Origin: Flavobacteriaceae bacterium
Lineage (GTDB): Bacteria > Bacteroidota > Bacteroidia > Flavobacteriales > Flavobacteriaceae
Assembly: GCA_029238555.1 (NCBI GenBank)
Contig: JAQWFV010000070.1
Location: 1-6,930 of the forward strand
Direction: 5' to 3'
Length of the DNA stretch: 6,930 nt
Under the pieces are notes generated by a model. It saw only the letters and a program-made list of their open reading frames with translations, was not told where the DNA came from and made no database searches. Positions 1 through 6,765 of the stretch are shown piece after piece. The position numbers and the translations under genes were made by a program. How positions within the stretch are numbered: the first letter of the stretch is position 1; every line of letters begins with the position of its first letter.

Positions 1-1271
1 GCCAATAATTTATCTATGAGCTCTTCTTTGGTCAGGTGATGAAAAACAGTTCCAATTTGTGCTCTAAAGGAAGGAGATATTTCGTGATTCGGTTTGGTTT
101 TAAATATTTTTTTAGCCCAAAGCAATCCTTTATTTTCCTCCATACTCTTAGCGTCTCCTTTTTTGAGTGCTGTAAAAGTAAGGTCTAATTCCTGTTCAAA
201 ATGTGGAATATCTGCAAGCTCTTCTTCTTGAATTATAGCCCATGAAAATCCTTTTGCTCCGGCCCTAGCTGTTCTACCACTTCTGTGAACATAAGTATCA
301 TAAGTGTCAGGCAAATGATAATGGACTACATAGGAAATTTCTTTTACATCTATTCCCCTAGCAGCCAAATCAGTGGCTACCAAAATATCTATGTGCCCCT
401 CTCTAAACTGCCCCATAATTCTATCTCGAATCCCTTGGGTTAGGCTTCCATGAATAAGACCGGAAGAAAATTTATGAATCGCTAAATTCTTACCTAGCTT
501 ATTCACAGCCGCTTTAGTTTTACAAAAGATTAAACCGCGTTGCCCTACCCTACTGCTCAAAAAATGCATTAATACATCTAGTTTTTCTATTGGGGTCACC
601 ACTGTATAATGGTGCTCAATACCAAGATTTACGGATCCCTCCGTATGGTCTTCTATTTGCACTACATGTTTAGACATATAGTTTTGTACTAATTGCTTTA
701 CAGCTCCCGTAAGGGTCGCTGTAAATAACAACGTCCTTCTTTTCTTTGGAACCTCTTTAATTAGGTGCTCTAAATCTTGCTCAAAATTACGAACCATCTC
801 ATCTGCCTCATCTAAAACCAAATAAGAAATCTTGTTTAAAGATATGGCCCCACGCCCTATTAAATCTATCAATCTACCAGGAGTGGCTACCACTATTTGA
901 GTAGGCAATTTTAAGCGCTCTATCTGTGGCTTAATAGGGATTCCTCCACAGAGAGAAGCAATAGAAACTGATGAAAGATGCGCAGCATAGCCCTCCAAGT
1001 TAGTGTGAATCTGTTGTCCCAACTCTCTGGTTGGCGCTAATATAACTACTTGAACATGATTTTTTTTAATATCTATTTGGTCCAACAAAGGCAAACCAAA
1101 GGCAGCTGTTTTTCCTGTTCCAGTTTTAGCCAAAGCCACTAGGTCTTCATTTTGATGAAGCACCACTGGAATGGCTTTCTTTTGAATAAAAGTGGGTTCA
1201 GAAATTTGTAAGTCCTGAAGGCCTTTTTGTACTAGTGGAGAAATTCCTAAATCAGAAAACTTAATGGACAT
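1..1271 (-). CDS. DEAD-box ATP-dependent RNA helicase, C-terminus cut by the window edge
   Basis: This is an ATP-dependent RNA helicase of the DEAD-box superfamily 2, expected to act in the cytoplasm on RNA unwinding (ribosome assembly or mRNA turnover). I read it by translating the minus strand from the ATG at 1271; 423 codons are visible and no stop is reached. The motifs occur in order: Q motif with Gln30; motif I AKTGTGKT (48-55); PTREL (80-84); TPGR (130-133); DEAD (154-157); motif III TAT (184-186) in place of the usual SAT; LIFCKT (247-252); ATDLAARGID (299-308); HRSGRTAR (329-336). Both RecA-like lobes are therefore complete. The tail after about residue 385 is basic and then reaches HHLTKEELIDKLL at the edge. 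Related Bacteroidota proteins often continue into a small DbpA-like RNA-binding domain, so that is my inference for the missing part. The start has no Shine-Dalgarno sequence, only an AT-rich leader. The family is certain; the subfamily (RhlE, DbpA or other) is not. Confidence 0.95.
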   Translation of the reverse strand, partial: MSIKFSDLGISPLVQKGLQDLQISEPTFIQKKAIPVVLHQNEDLVALAKTGTGKTAAFGLPLLDQIDIKKNHVQVVILAPTRELGQQIHTNLEGYAAHLSSVSIASLCGGIPIKPQIERLKLPTQIVVATPGRLIDLIGRGAISLNKISYLVLDEADEMVRNFEQDLEHLIKEVPKKRRTLLFTATLTGAVKQLVQNYMSKHVVQIEDHTEGSVNLGIEHHYTVVTPIEKLDVLMHFLSSRVGQRGLIFCKTKAAVNKLGKNLAIHKFSSGLIHGSLTQGIRDRIMGQFREGHIDILVATDLAARGIDVKEISYVVHYHLPDTYDTYVHRSGRTARAGAKGFSWAIIQEEELADIPHFEQELDLTFTALKKGDAKSMEENKGLLWAKKIFKTKPNHEISPSFRAQIGTVFHHLTKEELIDKLL

Positions 1272-1343
1272 AAAATTGTTTTGAGTAAAGATAGTACTAC
1301 TGTTTCTTTAGGCTTCACAAATACGTAGATTGTTACCGTTAAA

Positions 1344-1363
1344 CCAAATAAAAACTTATTTGG
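1344..1363 (-). terminator. Possible weak terminator hairpin after the J-domain/KTSC gene
   Basis: A perfect 8-bp inverted repeat, CCAAATAA - 4-base loop - TTATTTGG, begins 6 bases after the stop codon of the J-domain gene. Read on the minus strand, the 3' arm is followed by only three T residues. Six of the eight pairs are A-T, so the stem is weak. It could be an inefficient terminator, allowing read-through into the helicase, or an mRNA-stabilising hairpin. Confidence 0.4.
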
Positions 1364-1369
1364 GGCTAA

Positions 1370-1819
1370 TTAAGACTCGTTCAAAGTGCGTTTAGATTTT
1401 CTATAAAGGCGATTGGGATAAATATTTCGCTTGGCGAATCTATTTAGCTTATCTGATTGAATCATTTTATGATATAAGGCTTTACTCACCCCAAAATATT
1501 CATAAGTGGTACCGTCTAAAAAAGTAATTTCTAAGAGCATTCCTTTGTGGTAATAATCTGCAATACCTGAATTTGTAATGGTTTCTGTATAAGCGTCTAA
1601 GTTTCCTGCAATAGTCTCGGGTGCTATACTCACTAAAAAATGATAGCCGTCTATAATGAGCCTACTCTGTAATTCAGCTTCTTCTCTTTTAGGGTCTCCT
1701 TCTTGAAACTTATCAGGATGCCATTCTTTAACCAAATTTCTATAGGCAGTTTTAAGCGCTTTAAGCTCTAAATCTCCTGTGACTCCAAATAATTTCTTGT
1801 ATTGATTAATGCGTTTCAT
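1370..1819 (-). CDS. J-domain protein with C-terminal KTSC domain
   Basis: This 149-residue soluble protein joins two small domains. Residues about 5-65 form a J domain: helix II (about 17-33), the diagnostic HPD at 34-36 that stimulates Hsp70 (DnaK) ATPase, and helix III (about 45-63). Residues about 93-142 match the KTSC domain, with LDGTTYEYFGV at 101-111 containing the central YxY (Tyr106, Tyr108) and the closing NRLYR. KTSC is named from the C-terminus of some lysyl-tRNA synthetases, and an RNA-binding role has been suggested but not established. The protein has no glycine/phenylalanine linker, zinc finger or substrate-binding C-terminal domains, so it is a class C J-protein, not DnaJ itself. 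The expected role is recruiting DnaK to a target recognised by KTSC; the target is unknown. A weak purine-rich AAAAAGG sits 4 bases before the ATG. The helicase lies 98 bases downstream on the same strand, and the zinc-finger monooxygenase is divergent upstream. Confidence 0.88.
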   Translation of the reverse strand: MKRINQYKKLFGVTGDLELKALKTAYRNLVKEWHPDKFQEGDPKREEAELQSRLIIDGYHFLVSIAPETIAGNLDAYTETITNSGIADYYHKGMLLEITFLDGTTYEYFGVSKALYHKMIQSDKLNRFAKRNIYPNRLYRKSKRTLNES

Positions 1820-1884
1820 ATAGCCTTTTTAAGAAGCCGCGAAGCTAGTCGTTTATTCTGGACTATTGAAGTAAATGGATCCTT

Positions 1885-1912
1885 TTCATTCCGGTGATAC
1901 TTATTATATTTG
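1885..1912 (+). promoter_or_regulatory. Putative Bacteroidota-type promoter of the monooxygenase gene
   Basis: TATATTTG at 1905-1912 matches the Bacteroidota -7 consensus TAnnTTTG exactly. TTC at 1885-1887, inside TTTTC, stands 17 bases upstream where TTG is expected at -33, one base off. Transcription would start near 1918-1920, giving a leader of about 22-24 bases before the GTG at 1942. No equally good match was found on the other strand for the divergent J-domain gene. Confidence 0.6.
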
Positions 1913-1941
1913 CTTATTAAGCTGAATTAAATACATCATAA

Positions 1942-3387
1942 GTGAAAAAAGAGCCCAATAACACAGATTACTGGTGTATTTGTGAAAAATGCAAAGGATT
2001 GGGGCAGCTAAATAAAAGGCTTCGTAAAAAAGTCCGTCTCGCTTATAAAAAAGCCCTAGAAGAGTATCAGAAAAACAATAAAACAGGTCCTACCCCTGAA
2101 AAACCAAGTCCTGTTTTTGAAAAATGCCAAGCATGTAACGGATCTGGTTTAATAAAAACACAAACCGCTCCTGTAACAGATACAGAAAAGTACCCTCATA
2201 TAGCTATTGTTGGTGCGGGCATTGGAGGGGTAGCATTAGGCGTGGCCTGCCTTCACAGAGGCATTCCATTTACACTATTTGAGAAAGATGCTCATTTCAG
2301 TGCGCGTTCTCAGGGCTATGGACTCACGCTCCAACAAGCTAGCAAAGCACTAAAGGCTTTTGGTATTCTTTCTTTAGAAGAAAGTGTGGTTTCTACCAGG
2401 CATTTGGTCCATAATACTAGTGGAGAAGTCATTGGAGAGTGGGGCATGAGAAAGTGGCAGGAAGAGCGCTCAAAAAAACCATTGAGGCACAACAATTTTC
2501 ACATATCCAGGCAATCGTTGCGAAAATCTCTGTTAGAGCAGCTTCATGAAGAAAATAAGCCACTTTGGGACCATGAACTTATGGACATAAAAGAGGATGA
2601 GGAGAAAATGGTCCTTCATTTTAAGGTTCAAGGGGAATTAAAAAAATACTATACAGACCTCGTGGTGGGTGCAGACGGAATTAGAAGTGCTGTTAGAAAT
2701 TGGAGTATTGGAGCACAAATATCGCCTTTGAATTATTTAGACTGTATGGTCATTCTAGGAATTTGTTCCTCAGATCTAATTCAGGGGGTAGCACCAGACT
2801 TATTAGATGGTAAAACTGTTTTTCAGACAGCTAATGGAGCAGAGCGTATCTACGTCATGCCTTATGACAAAAACGCTGTCATGTGGCAATTGAGCTTTCC
2901 TATTAAAGAAGACACTGCAAAAAAACTACGAGCCCTTGGATCCAAAAAGTTAAAGGAAATAGCTCGTGAACGCACCCAATGGCATAGCCCTATTCCTGAA
3001 ATAATTGCAGCTACTGAACTTGAAAAAATATCTGGCTATCCCGTATACGACCGAGCAGTATTAGATCCCAAAATTTTAGAAAAACACGAAAAAATAAGCT
3101 TAATAGGAGACGCGGCCCATCCTATGAGTCCCTTTAAAGGACAAGGGGCCAACCAAGCTTTATTAGACGCCTTGTCGTTGGCTAGAAGTATTACCAAAGG
3201 CTATCATGCACATTCAGAATGGCAAAAAAACGGCATTCGTGAGACAGTTTTGAAAGCTTATGAAACAGAAATGCTCAAAAGAAGTGCGGTAAAAGTAACT
3301 GATTCTGCTGCTGCTGCCCAATTTCTTCACAGCGAAGAAGTCCTTCACGAATCCAATGCACCCAGGGGTGCCCATTTAAAAAAATAG
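1942..3387 (+). CDS. FAD-dependent monooxygenase with N-terminal DnaJ-like zinc finger
   Basis: This 481-residue protein is a group A flavoprotein monooxygenase (FAD_binding_3 family, the broad group of salicylate hydroxylase-type enzymes and Tet(X)) with an added N-terminal module. The module, residues 12-70, has two CxxCxGxG motifs (C14/C17 and C62/C65), 44 residues apart and separated by a highly charged, probably helical stretch; C12 is an extra cysteine. Two such motifs can supply four ligands for one zinc. The catalytic part starts near residue 85: VGAGIGG (90-96) binds the ADP part of FAD; GADGIRSAVR (243-252) is the DG motif; GDAAHPMSPFKGQGAN (389-404) is the GD motif. All key flavin motifs are intact and there is no signal peptide, so it should be an active cytoplasmic hydroxylase or epoxidase. 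The substrate is unknown, and I see no basis to call it a tetracycline-inactivating enzyme. The GTG start is forced by an in-frame TAA at 1939-1941 directly before it; no ATG lies before the FAD motif. It is probably monocistronic. Confidence 0.92.
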   Translation: MKKEPNNTDYWCICEKCKGLGQLNKRLRKKVRLAYKKALEEYQKNNKTGPTPEKPSPVFEKCQACNGSGLIKTQTAPVTDTEKYPHIAIVGAGIGGVALGVACLHRGIPFTLFEKDAHFSARSQGYGLTLQQASKALKAFGILSLEESVVSTRHLVHNTSGEVIGEWGMRKWQEERSKKPLRHNNFHISRQSLRKSLLEQLHEENKPLWDHELMDIKEDEEKMVLHFKVQGELKKYYTDLVVGADGIRSAVRNWSIGAQISPLNYLDCMVILGICSSDLIQGVAPDLLDGKTVFQTANGAERIYVMPYDKNAVMWQLSFPIKEDTAKKLRALGSKKLKEIARERTQWHSPIPEIIAATELEKISGYPVYDRAVLDPKILEKHEKISLIGDAAHPMSPFKGQGANQALLDALSLARSITKGYHAHSEWQKNGIRETVLKAYETEMLKRSAVKVTDSAAAAQFLHSEEVLHESNAPRGAHLKK

Positions 3388-3402
3388 CATTCAACCGCTA
3401 TT
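3378..3402 (-). terminator. Intrinsic terminator of the receptor-lipoprotein operon
   Basis: Read on the minus strand, the hairpin AATAGC - 8-base loop - GCTATT (3402 down to 3383) is followed by a run of seven T residues (3384 down to 3378). It lies 11 bases past the DUF4249 stop codon. The plus-strand reading has an A-rich tract instead of T, so it should work mainly for the minus-strand operon. The 3' arm and T-run overlap the last codons and stop of the convergent monooxygenase gene. Confidence 0.6.
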
Positions 3403-3413
3403 AAAAAGGGGCG

Positions 3414-4247
3414 CTAATTCAAATCTTCAATAAGCAACTGTCGCTGATCAGACTCAGAAATGAAGAAGAAACCCAAAGGGTAATTGTCTGGTTCAGTGAT
3501 ATTGACCATATTACCTCTTGAACTGGCTGGAAGGCTTTGAAAAGGCCCTCCATTCCCATCTGTTAGACTTAGGATAAGATTAAAATAATTGTAGTACGCT
3601 ACAGATACACCATGTGCTTTAATGGTAATTAAATCTCCTACAGCTACCTCATCTGAGGTGTAGAAATGAGAAAAAACAAATGCTTCTCCTTGAAAAAATC
3701 GATCTTCAATGGGCCTGTATATATTTTGTCCAAAGTCGTACAAGTAATAATCTTCTCGTTCAGGAAAATCTTGAAAAGCCAATATAATTTCTGTTTCGTC
3801 TCCACTGAAAAGTGTTTTATTACCCTGTTCTGCTTTTAAAATGGGTGGTACTGGAATAAATTGAGTAGTGCCTATATAGGTCTGCCCTGAGTGCACCACT
3901 TTTATTTCATAGTCTGAATGAAGATCGGTTAAAAAATCGATGGTTTCAGGAAGAAACAAGCCCTCGGAATCACTGTAAAAAAAGGGGTATTCGCGTCCAG
4001 AATTTAAGTGAGTAATCACAACGGTAGCATCTGTAACTATGGGTCCCTCCTCATCAAAATAATTGGCAGAAAAAGACAGCCTAACACCACCTTCTAATCG
4101 AGGAGATTCTTCCTTGGTAAACACGTTGAACTGGGCGTCTATGACCAATCTAGGCGTGCTGTTTTGAACGGATACCTCAATGACATCCTCGCAAGAGAAA
4201 AGACTCATAATAAGCGCAAATAGAAGTATGTGGCTGCTGAATTTCAT
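3414..4247 (-). CDS. DUF4249 outer-membrane-associated lipoprotein
   Basis: This predicted 277-residue lipoprotein belongs to the DUF4249 family, which in Bacteroidota is regularly encoded next to a TonB-dependent receptor. The N-terminus (residues 1-18) is a hydrophobic signal with the lipobox LFSC and lipidated Cys19, followed by acidic E20-D21, a setting compatible with surface export. The remainder looks beta-rich: TPRLVIDAQF near 31-40 and TDATVVITH near 72-80 resemble the family's opening strands. The family's C-terminal signature is clear as GGPFQSLPASSRGNMVN (233-249) and PLGFF (257-261). A longer reading from 4292 adds 15 residues in front of the signal peptide and overlaps the receptor gene, so I chose the ATG at 4247, which follows the receptor's stop after only 4 bases and suggests translational coupling. 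It probably helps its receptor partner capture or pass on a ligand at the cell surface; the ligand is unknown. Confidence 0.9.
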   Translation of the reverse strand: MKFSSHILLFALIMSLFSCEDVIEVSVQNSTPRLVIDAQFNVFTKEESPRLEGGVRLSFSANYFDEEGPIVTDATVVITHLNSGREYPFFYSDSEGLFLPETIDFLTDLHSDYEIKVVHSGQTYIGTTQFIPVPPILKAEQGNKTLFSGDETEIILAFQDFPEREDYYLYDFGQNIYRPIEDRFFQGEAFVFSHFYTSDEVAVGDLITIKAHGVSVAYYNYFNLILSLTDGNGGPFQSLPASSRGNMVNITEPDNYPLGFFFISESDQRQLLIEDLN

Positions 4248-4251
4248 TTGG

Positions 4252-6642
4252 CTAGAATTTAAAGTTATAGGTGGCAGAAGGTACGATCCCAAAAATAGAA
4301 GTCCTCAAGGCCTCATTGTTTCCAGTGTCGGCATTTTGACGGAAATTAATGGACGCTGCATTTCTCCTATTATACAAATTATAGATCCCAAAAGACCATT
4401 CGGACTGAAACTTCCTGCCTTTATTCTTCTGGGGTATTAAAGTTGCAGAAATATCTAATCTGTGGTAAGCAGGAAGTCGTTCTTGATTCCGCAAGCCAAA
4501 AATAGGCACATTAAGACCCCTGAGTTCATATTGGCCCACTGGATAATTGGTGGGTTGCCCCGTTTGGAATAAAAAATTGGCGTTAAATTGCCATTTAGCA
4601 CTGAGCTCATAGCTGGTGTTAATAGATAAATCATGGGGCTTGTCAAAGGGTGTTACATACCAATTTCCTTGATTAATACCTGTCTCCATGGCATTTCTTC
4701 CAGGAGTTCGCTGCTCAGATCTGGACCAGGTGTAGGCCAGCCAGCCTGTGAAAGCACCACTGTTTTTCTTGAGTAAAAATTCCAAGCCATAGGCTCTGGC
4801 TTCTCCATTGAGTATCACGCGTTCAATAGCGTCATTAGCAATGAGGTTTGCACCGTCTATATAGTCTATTCTGTTGGCAATTTCCTTGTAAAAAACCTCC
4901 GTCTCAATACTGTAGGATTGTATATTTTTAAAATAACCCAAAGCAAATTGATCCAATAATTGGGGCTTTACAAAAGGACCACTGGGCGTCCAAACATCTA
5001 AGGGGGTTGGTGAGCTCGTATTTGAAAGTAAATGAAGGTATTGGGCCATACGGTTGTAACTGGCTTTTATACTGGTTTGCCCGTTAATTAAATAAGACAC
5101 CCCCAATCTGGGCTCCAAATGATTGAATGTAGCTATAGAAGTATTTCTGTCTTGTTGTACCTGGCCTGTGGGAGTGGCTTCTGAATACAAATCAAAAGTA
5201 GGGTCATAAGACACCGCCTCATTATTTTCATAACTGTAAAACAGCTCTTGACCCAAGCGATCAAACCTGCTCCACCTTAGGCCATATTGAATAGAAAGCG
5301 CCTCTGACACATTTTGTTCTACGTCTATATAGGTTGCAAATTCATTGGCGTATTTATCTGTTAACTTATCCCTGACTATGCCAGAATCTGATCTGTTGGG
5401 CTTAATTTCTCCTGGATTAAACCGATAGTATATATTATTTAATCCAAAATTCAATTTGGTGTCCGAAGAGAGGTAATACTTAAAATCGTGTTTGAAATTA
5501 AAGTTTTGAATCCCTGAATCCCATTGAAAACCTACTAAATCTAGTTCTAATCCGTAATAATAATCTGAGTAGATCACAGACATATTGGAAAACAATTTAT
5601 CCGAAAAAAGGTGGTTCCAACGAAAATTGGCCACCGAATTCCCGTAGACATTTATAAAACTATCTGAAATGCCAAAAAGGTCTCTACCAAAGTATCCTGA
5701 CAGGTAAATACTATTTTTATCGTTAATCTTATAATTCAGTTTGGTATTTAAGTCATAGAAATAAGCTTTGTTTTCATTCCCCGTGAGCGCCAGAAACAAA
5801 TGCGCATAAGAGGCCCTCCCCCCTATTAAAAAAGCACCCCTATCTTTTTCTAAGGGTCCTTCCAACAGAAGCCTGCTAGACACTAGTCCAATGCCACCAC
5901 TCGCTTTAAAGTCTTTACTGTTTCCCTCTTTCTGATAAATGTCCAGCACAGAAGAAACCCTTCCCCCATATTTAGCTGGAATACCCCCTTTGTAGAGTTT
6001 TACATCTTTTATAGCATCTGGGTTAAACACAGAGAAGAAACCAAATAAGTGAGAGGAGTTAAACACAATGGCCTCATCTAAAAGAATTAAATTCTGATCT
6101 GCCGCACCACCCCTCACGTTAAAACCAGAGGCACCCTCTCCTGCGCTGGTCACTCCAGGAAGTAATAAGAGCGATTTTAAAACATCTGCTTCTCCTAAAA
6201 TTACAGGGATCTTTTTAATGCTGGCGGCCGTAAGACCGTTCACACTCATCTGAGGTTTTCGAATACTATTGCGTTCTACACTTTCTACTAAAACAACTTC
6301 TTCTAATGCAGCGGCAATTTCTTCTAACTGTATATCTAAACGCAGGTTTTCTGTCAGTGTTATTTGTTTTGAAAAAGTCTCAAAGCCCAGGTAACTCATC
6401 TGTAATTCATAGGTGCCTAAGGGGAGTGACAAGGAATAAAAACCATATTCATTGGTAATGACACCCCTAGCCAAAGACGGCACGGCTATAGTCACTCCTA
6501 TAAGGGTTTCATTGCTACTGGCCTCTGAAACTACGCCACTAATGGTCGCTTCTTGTGCCATAAGTTCCATTTGAGCTGGAAAAAGAAGGGACATTACGCA
6601 AAGTAAAAAACAAGCATGCTTTTTTAATAGGGAGTTGTACAT
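4252..6642 (-). CDS. TonB-dependent outer-membrane receptor with carboxypeptidase-regulatory-like domain
   Basis: This 796-residue outer-membrane transporter imports a ligand using energy passed on by TonB-ExbB-ExbD. A signal peptide covers about residues 1-30 (basic KK, hydrophobic core, cleavage near MAQ-E). Residues about 32-107 are a CarboxypepD_reg-like beta-sandwich (ISGVVSEASSNETLIGVTI, then the NEYGFYSLSLPLGTYEL turn). LEEVVLVES at 113-121 is in the usual place of the TonB box. The plug spans about 140-235 (LPGVTSAGEGASGFNVRGG at 161-179, then ILLDEAIVFN and YKGGIPAKYGGRVSSVLDI). The barrel fills the rest and ends in a C-terminal Phe (TYNFKF), the outer-membrane insertion signal. The length and domain order are normal for receptors paired with DUF4249, and shorter than SusC proteins of about 1000 residues paired with SusD. 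No SusD, sigma or anti-sigma gene lies in the window. The substrate cannot be inferred; a siderophore, peptide or other small ligand are all possible. It is first in an operon with the lipoprotein gene downstream. Confidence 0.95.
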   Translation of the reverse strand: MYNSLLKKHACFLLCVMSLLFPAQMELMAQEATISGVVSEASSNETLIGVTIAVPSLARGVITNEYGFYSLSLPLGTYELQMSYLGFETFSKQITLTENLRLDIQLEEIAAALEEVVLVESVERNSIRKPQMSVNGLTAASIKKIPVILGEADVLKSLLLLPGVTSAGEGASGFNVRGGAADQNLILLDEAIVFNSSHLFGFFSVFNPDAIKDVKLYKGGIPAKYGGRVSSVLDIYQKEGNSKDFKASGGIGLVSSRLLLEGPLEKDRGAFLIGGRASYAHLFLALTGNENKAYFYDLNTKLNYKINDKNSIYLSGYFGRDLFGISDSFINVYGNSVANFRWNHLFSDKLFSNMSVIYSDYYYGLELDLVGFQWDSGIQNFNFKHDFKYYLSSDTKLNFGLNNIYYRFNPGEIKPNRSDSGIVRDKLTDKYANEFATYIDVEQNVSEALSIQYGLRWSRFDRLGQELFYSYENNEAVSYDPTFDLYSEATPTGQVQQDRNTSIATFNHLEPRLGVSYLINGQTSIKASYNRMAQYLHLLSNTSSPTPLDVWTPSGPFVKPQLLDQFALGYFKNIQSYSIETEVFYKEIANRIDYIDGANLIANDAIERVILNGEARAYGLEFLLKKNSGAFTGWLAYTWSRSEQRTPGRNAMETGINQGNWYVTPFDKPHDLSINTSYELSAKWQFNANFLFQTGQPTNYPVGQYELRGLNVPIFGLRNQERLPAYHRLDISATLIPQKNKGRKFQSEWSFGIYNLYNRRNAASINFRQNADTGNNEALRTSIFGIVPSATYNFKF

Positions 6643-6646
6643 AGCA

Positions 6647-6654
6647 CAAAATTA
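6647..6654 (-). promoter_or_regulatory. Possible -7 promoter box immediately before the receptor start
   Basis: On the minus strand TAATTTTG matches the consensus TAnnTTTG exactly, with a TTA 18 bases upstream as a poor -33 element. It ends only 4 bases before the receptor ATG, so a transcript from it would be nearly leaderless. It may be a chance match in an AT-rich gap; no better promoter was found in the 123 bases between the divergent genes. Confidence 0.25.
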
Positions 6655-6765
6655 GGAAATTGAGATAGACATTAAGGTAAAATCAAATGTTAAATTGCCG
6701 CCCTTCAGGTTTGCTTCAAAAACATTACTTTAGGAGTACCAAAGGAGCCTCATTAAATAAACCGT

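Noticed and set aside
1272..1300. TATCTTTA on the minus strand as a -7 box for the helicase
   Set aside because: The last base deviates from TAnnTTTG, and the nearest upstream TTG is about 24 bases away, outside the normal spacing.
1832..1846. Repeat of GAAGC around CGC upstream of the J-domain gene
   Set aside because: It is a very short direct repeat with no symmetry suggestive of an operator, and it can arise by chance.
1942..3387. Assignment of the monooxygenase as a Tet(X) tetracycline-inactivating enzyme
   Set aside because: The FAD motifs are shared by the whole family. The zinc-finger N-terminus and overall sequence do not point to Tet(X), and no resistance or mobile context is present.
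4248..4292. Upstream start extending the DUF4249 protein by 15 residues
   Set aside because: It would overlap the receptor gene and place non-signal residues before the lipoprotein signal. The ATG at 4247 gives a normal signal peptide and a 4-base intergenic gap.
4180..4440. Plus-strand open frame of 86 codons
   Set aside because: It lies antisense across the junction of the lipoprotein and receptor genes, has no recognisable domain, and both minus-strand genes there have strong family support.
4455..4646. Minus-strand open frame of 63 codons
   Set aside because: It sits inside the receptor gene in another frame. The receptor's barrel sequence continues intact through the region, so this is a shadow frame.
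6710..6733. TTTG with TACTTTAG as a promoter for the DUF3667 gene
   Set aside because: Spacing is only 12 bases and the -7 box has a mismatch, so it falls below what I would call a promoter.
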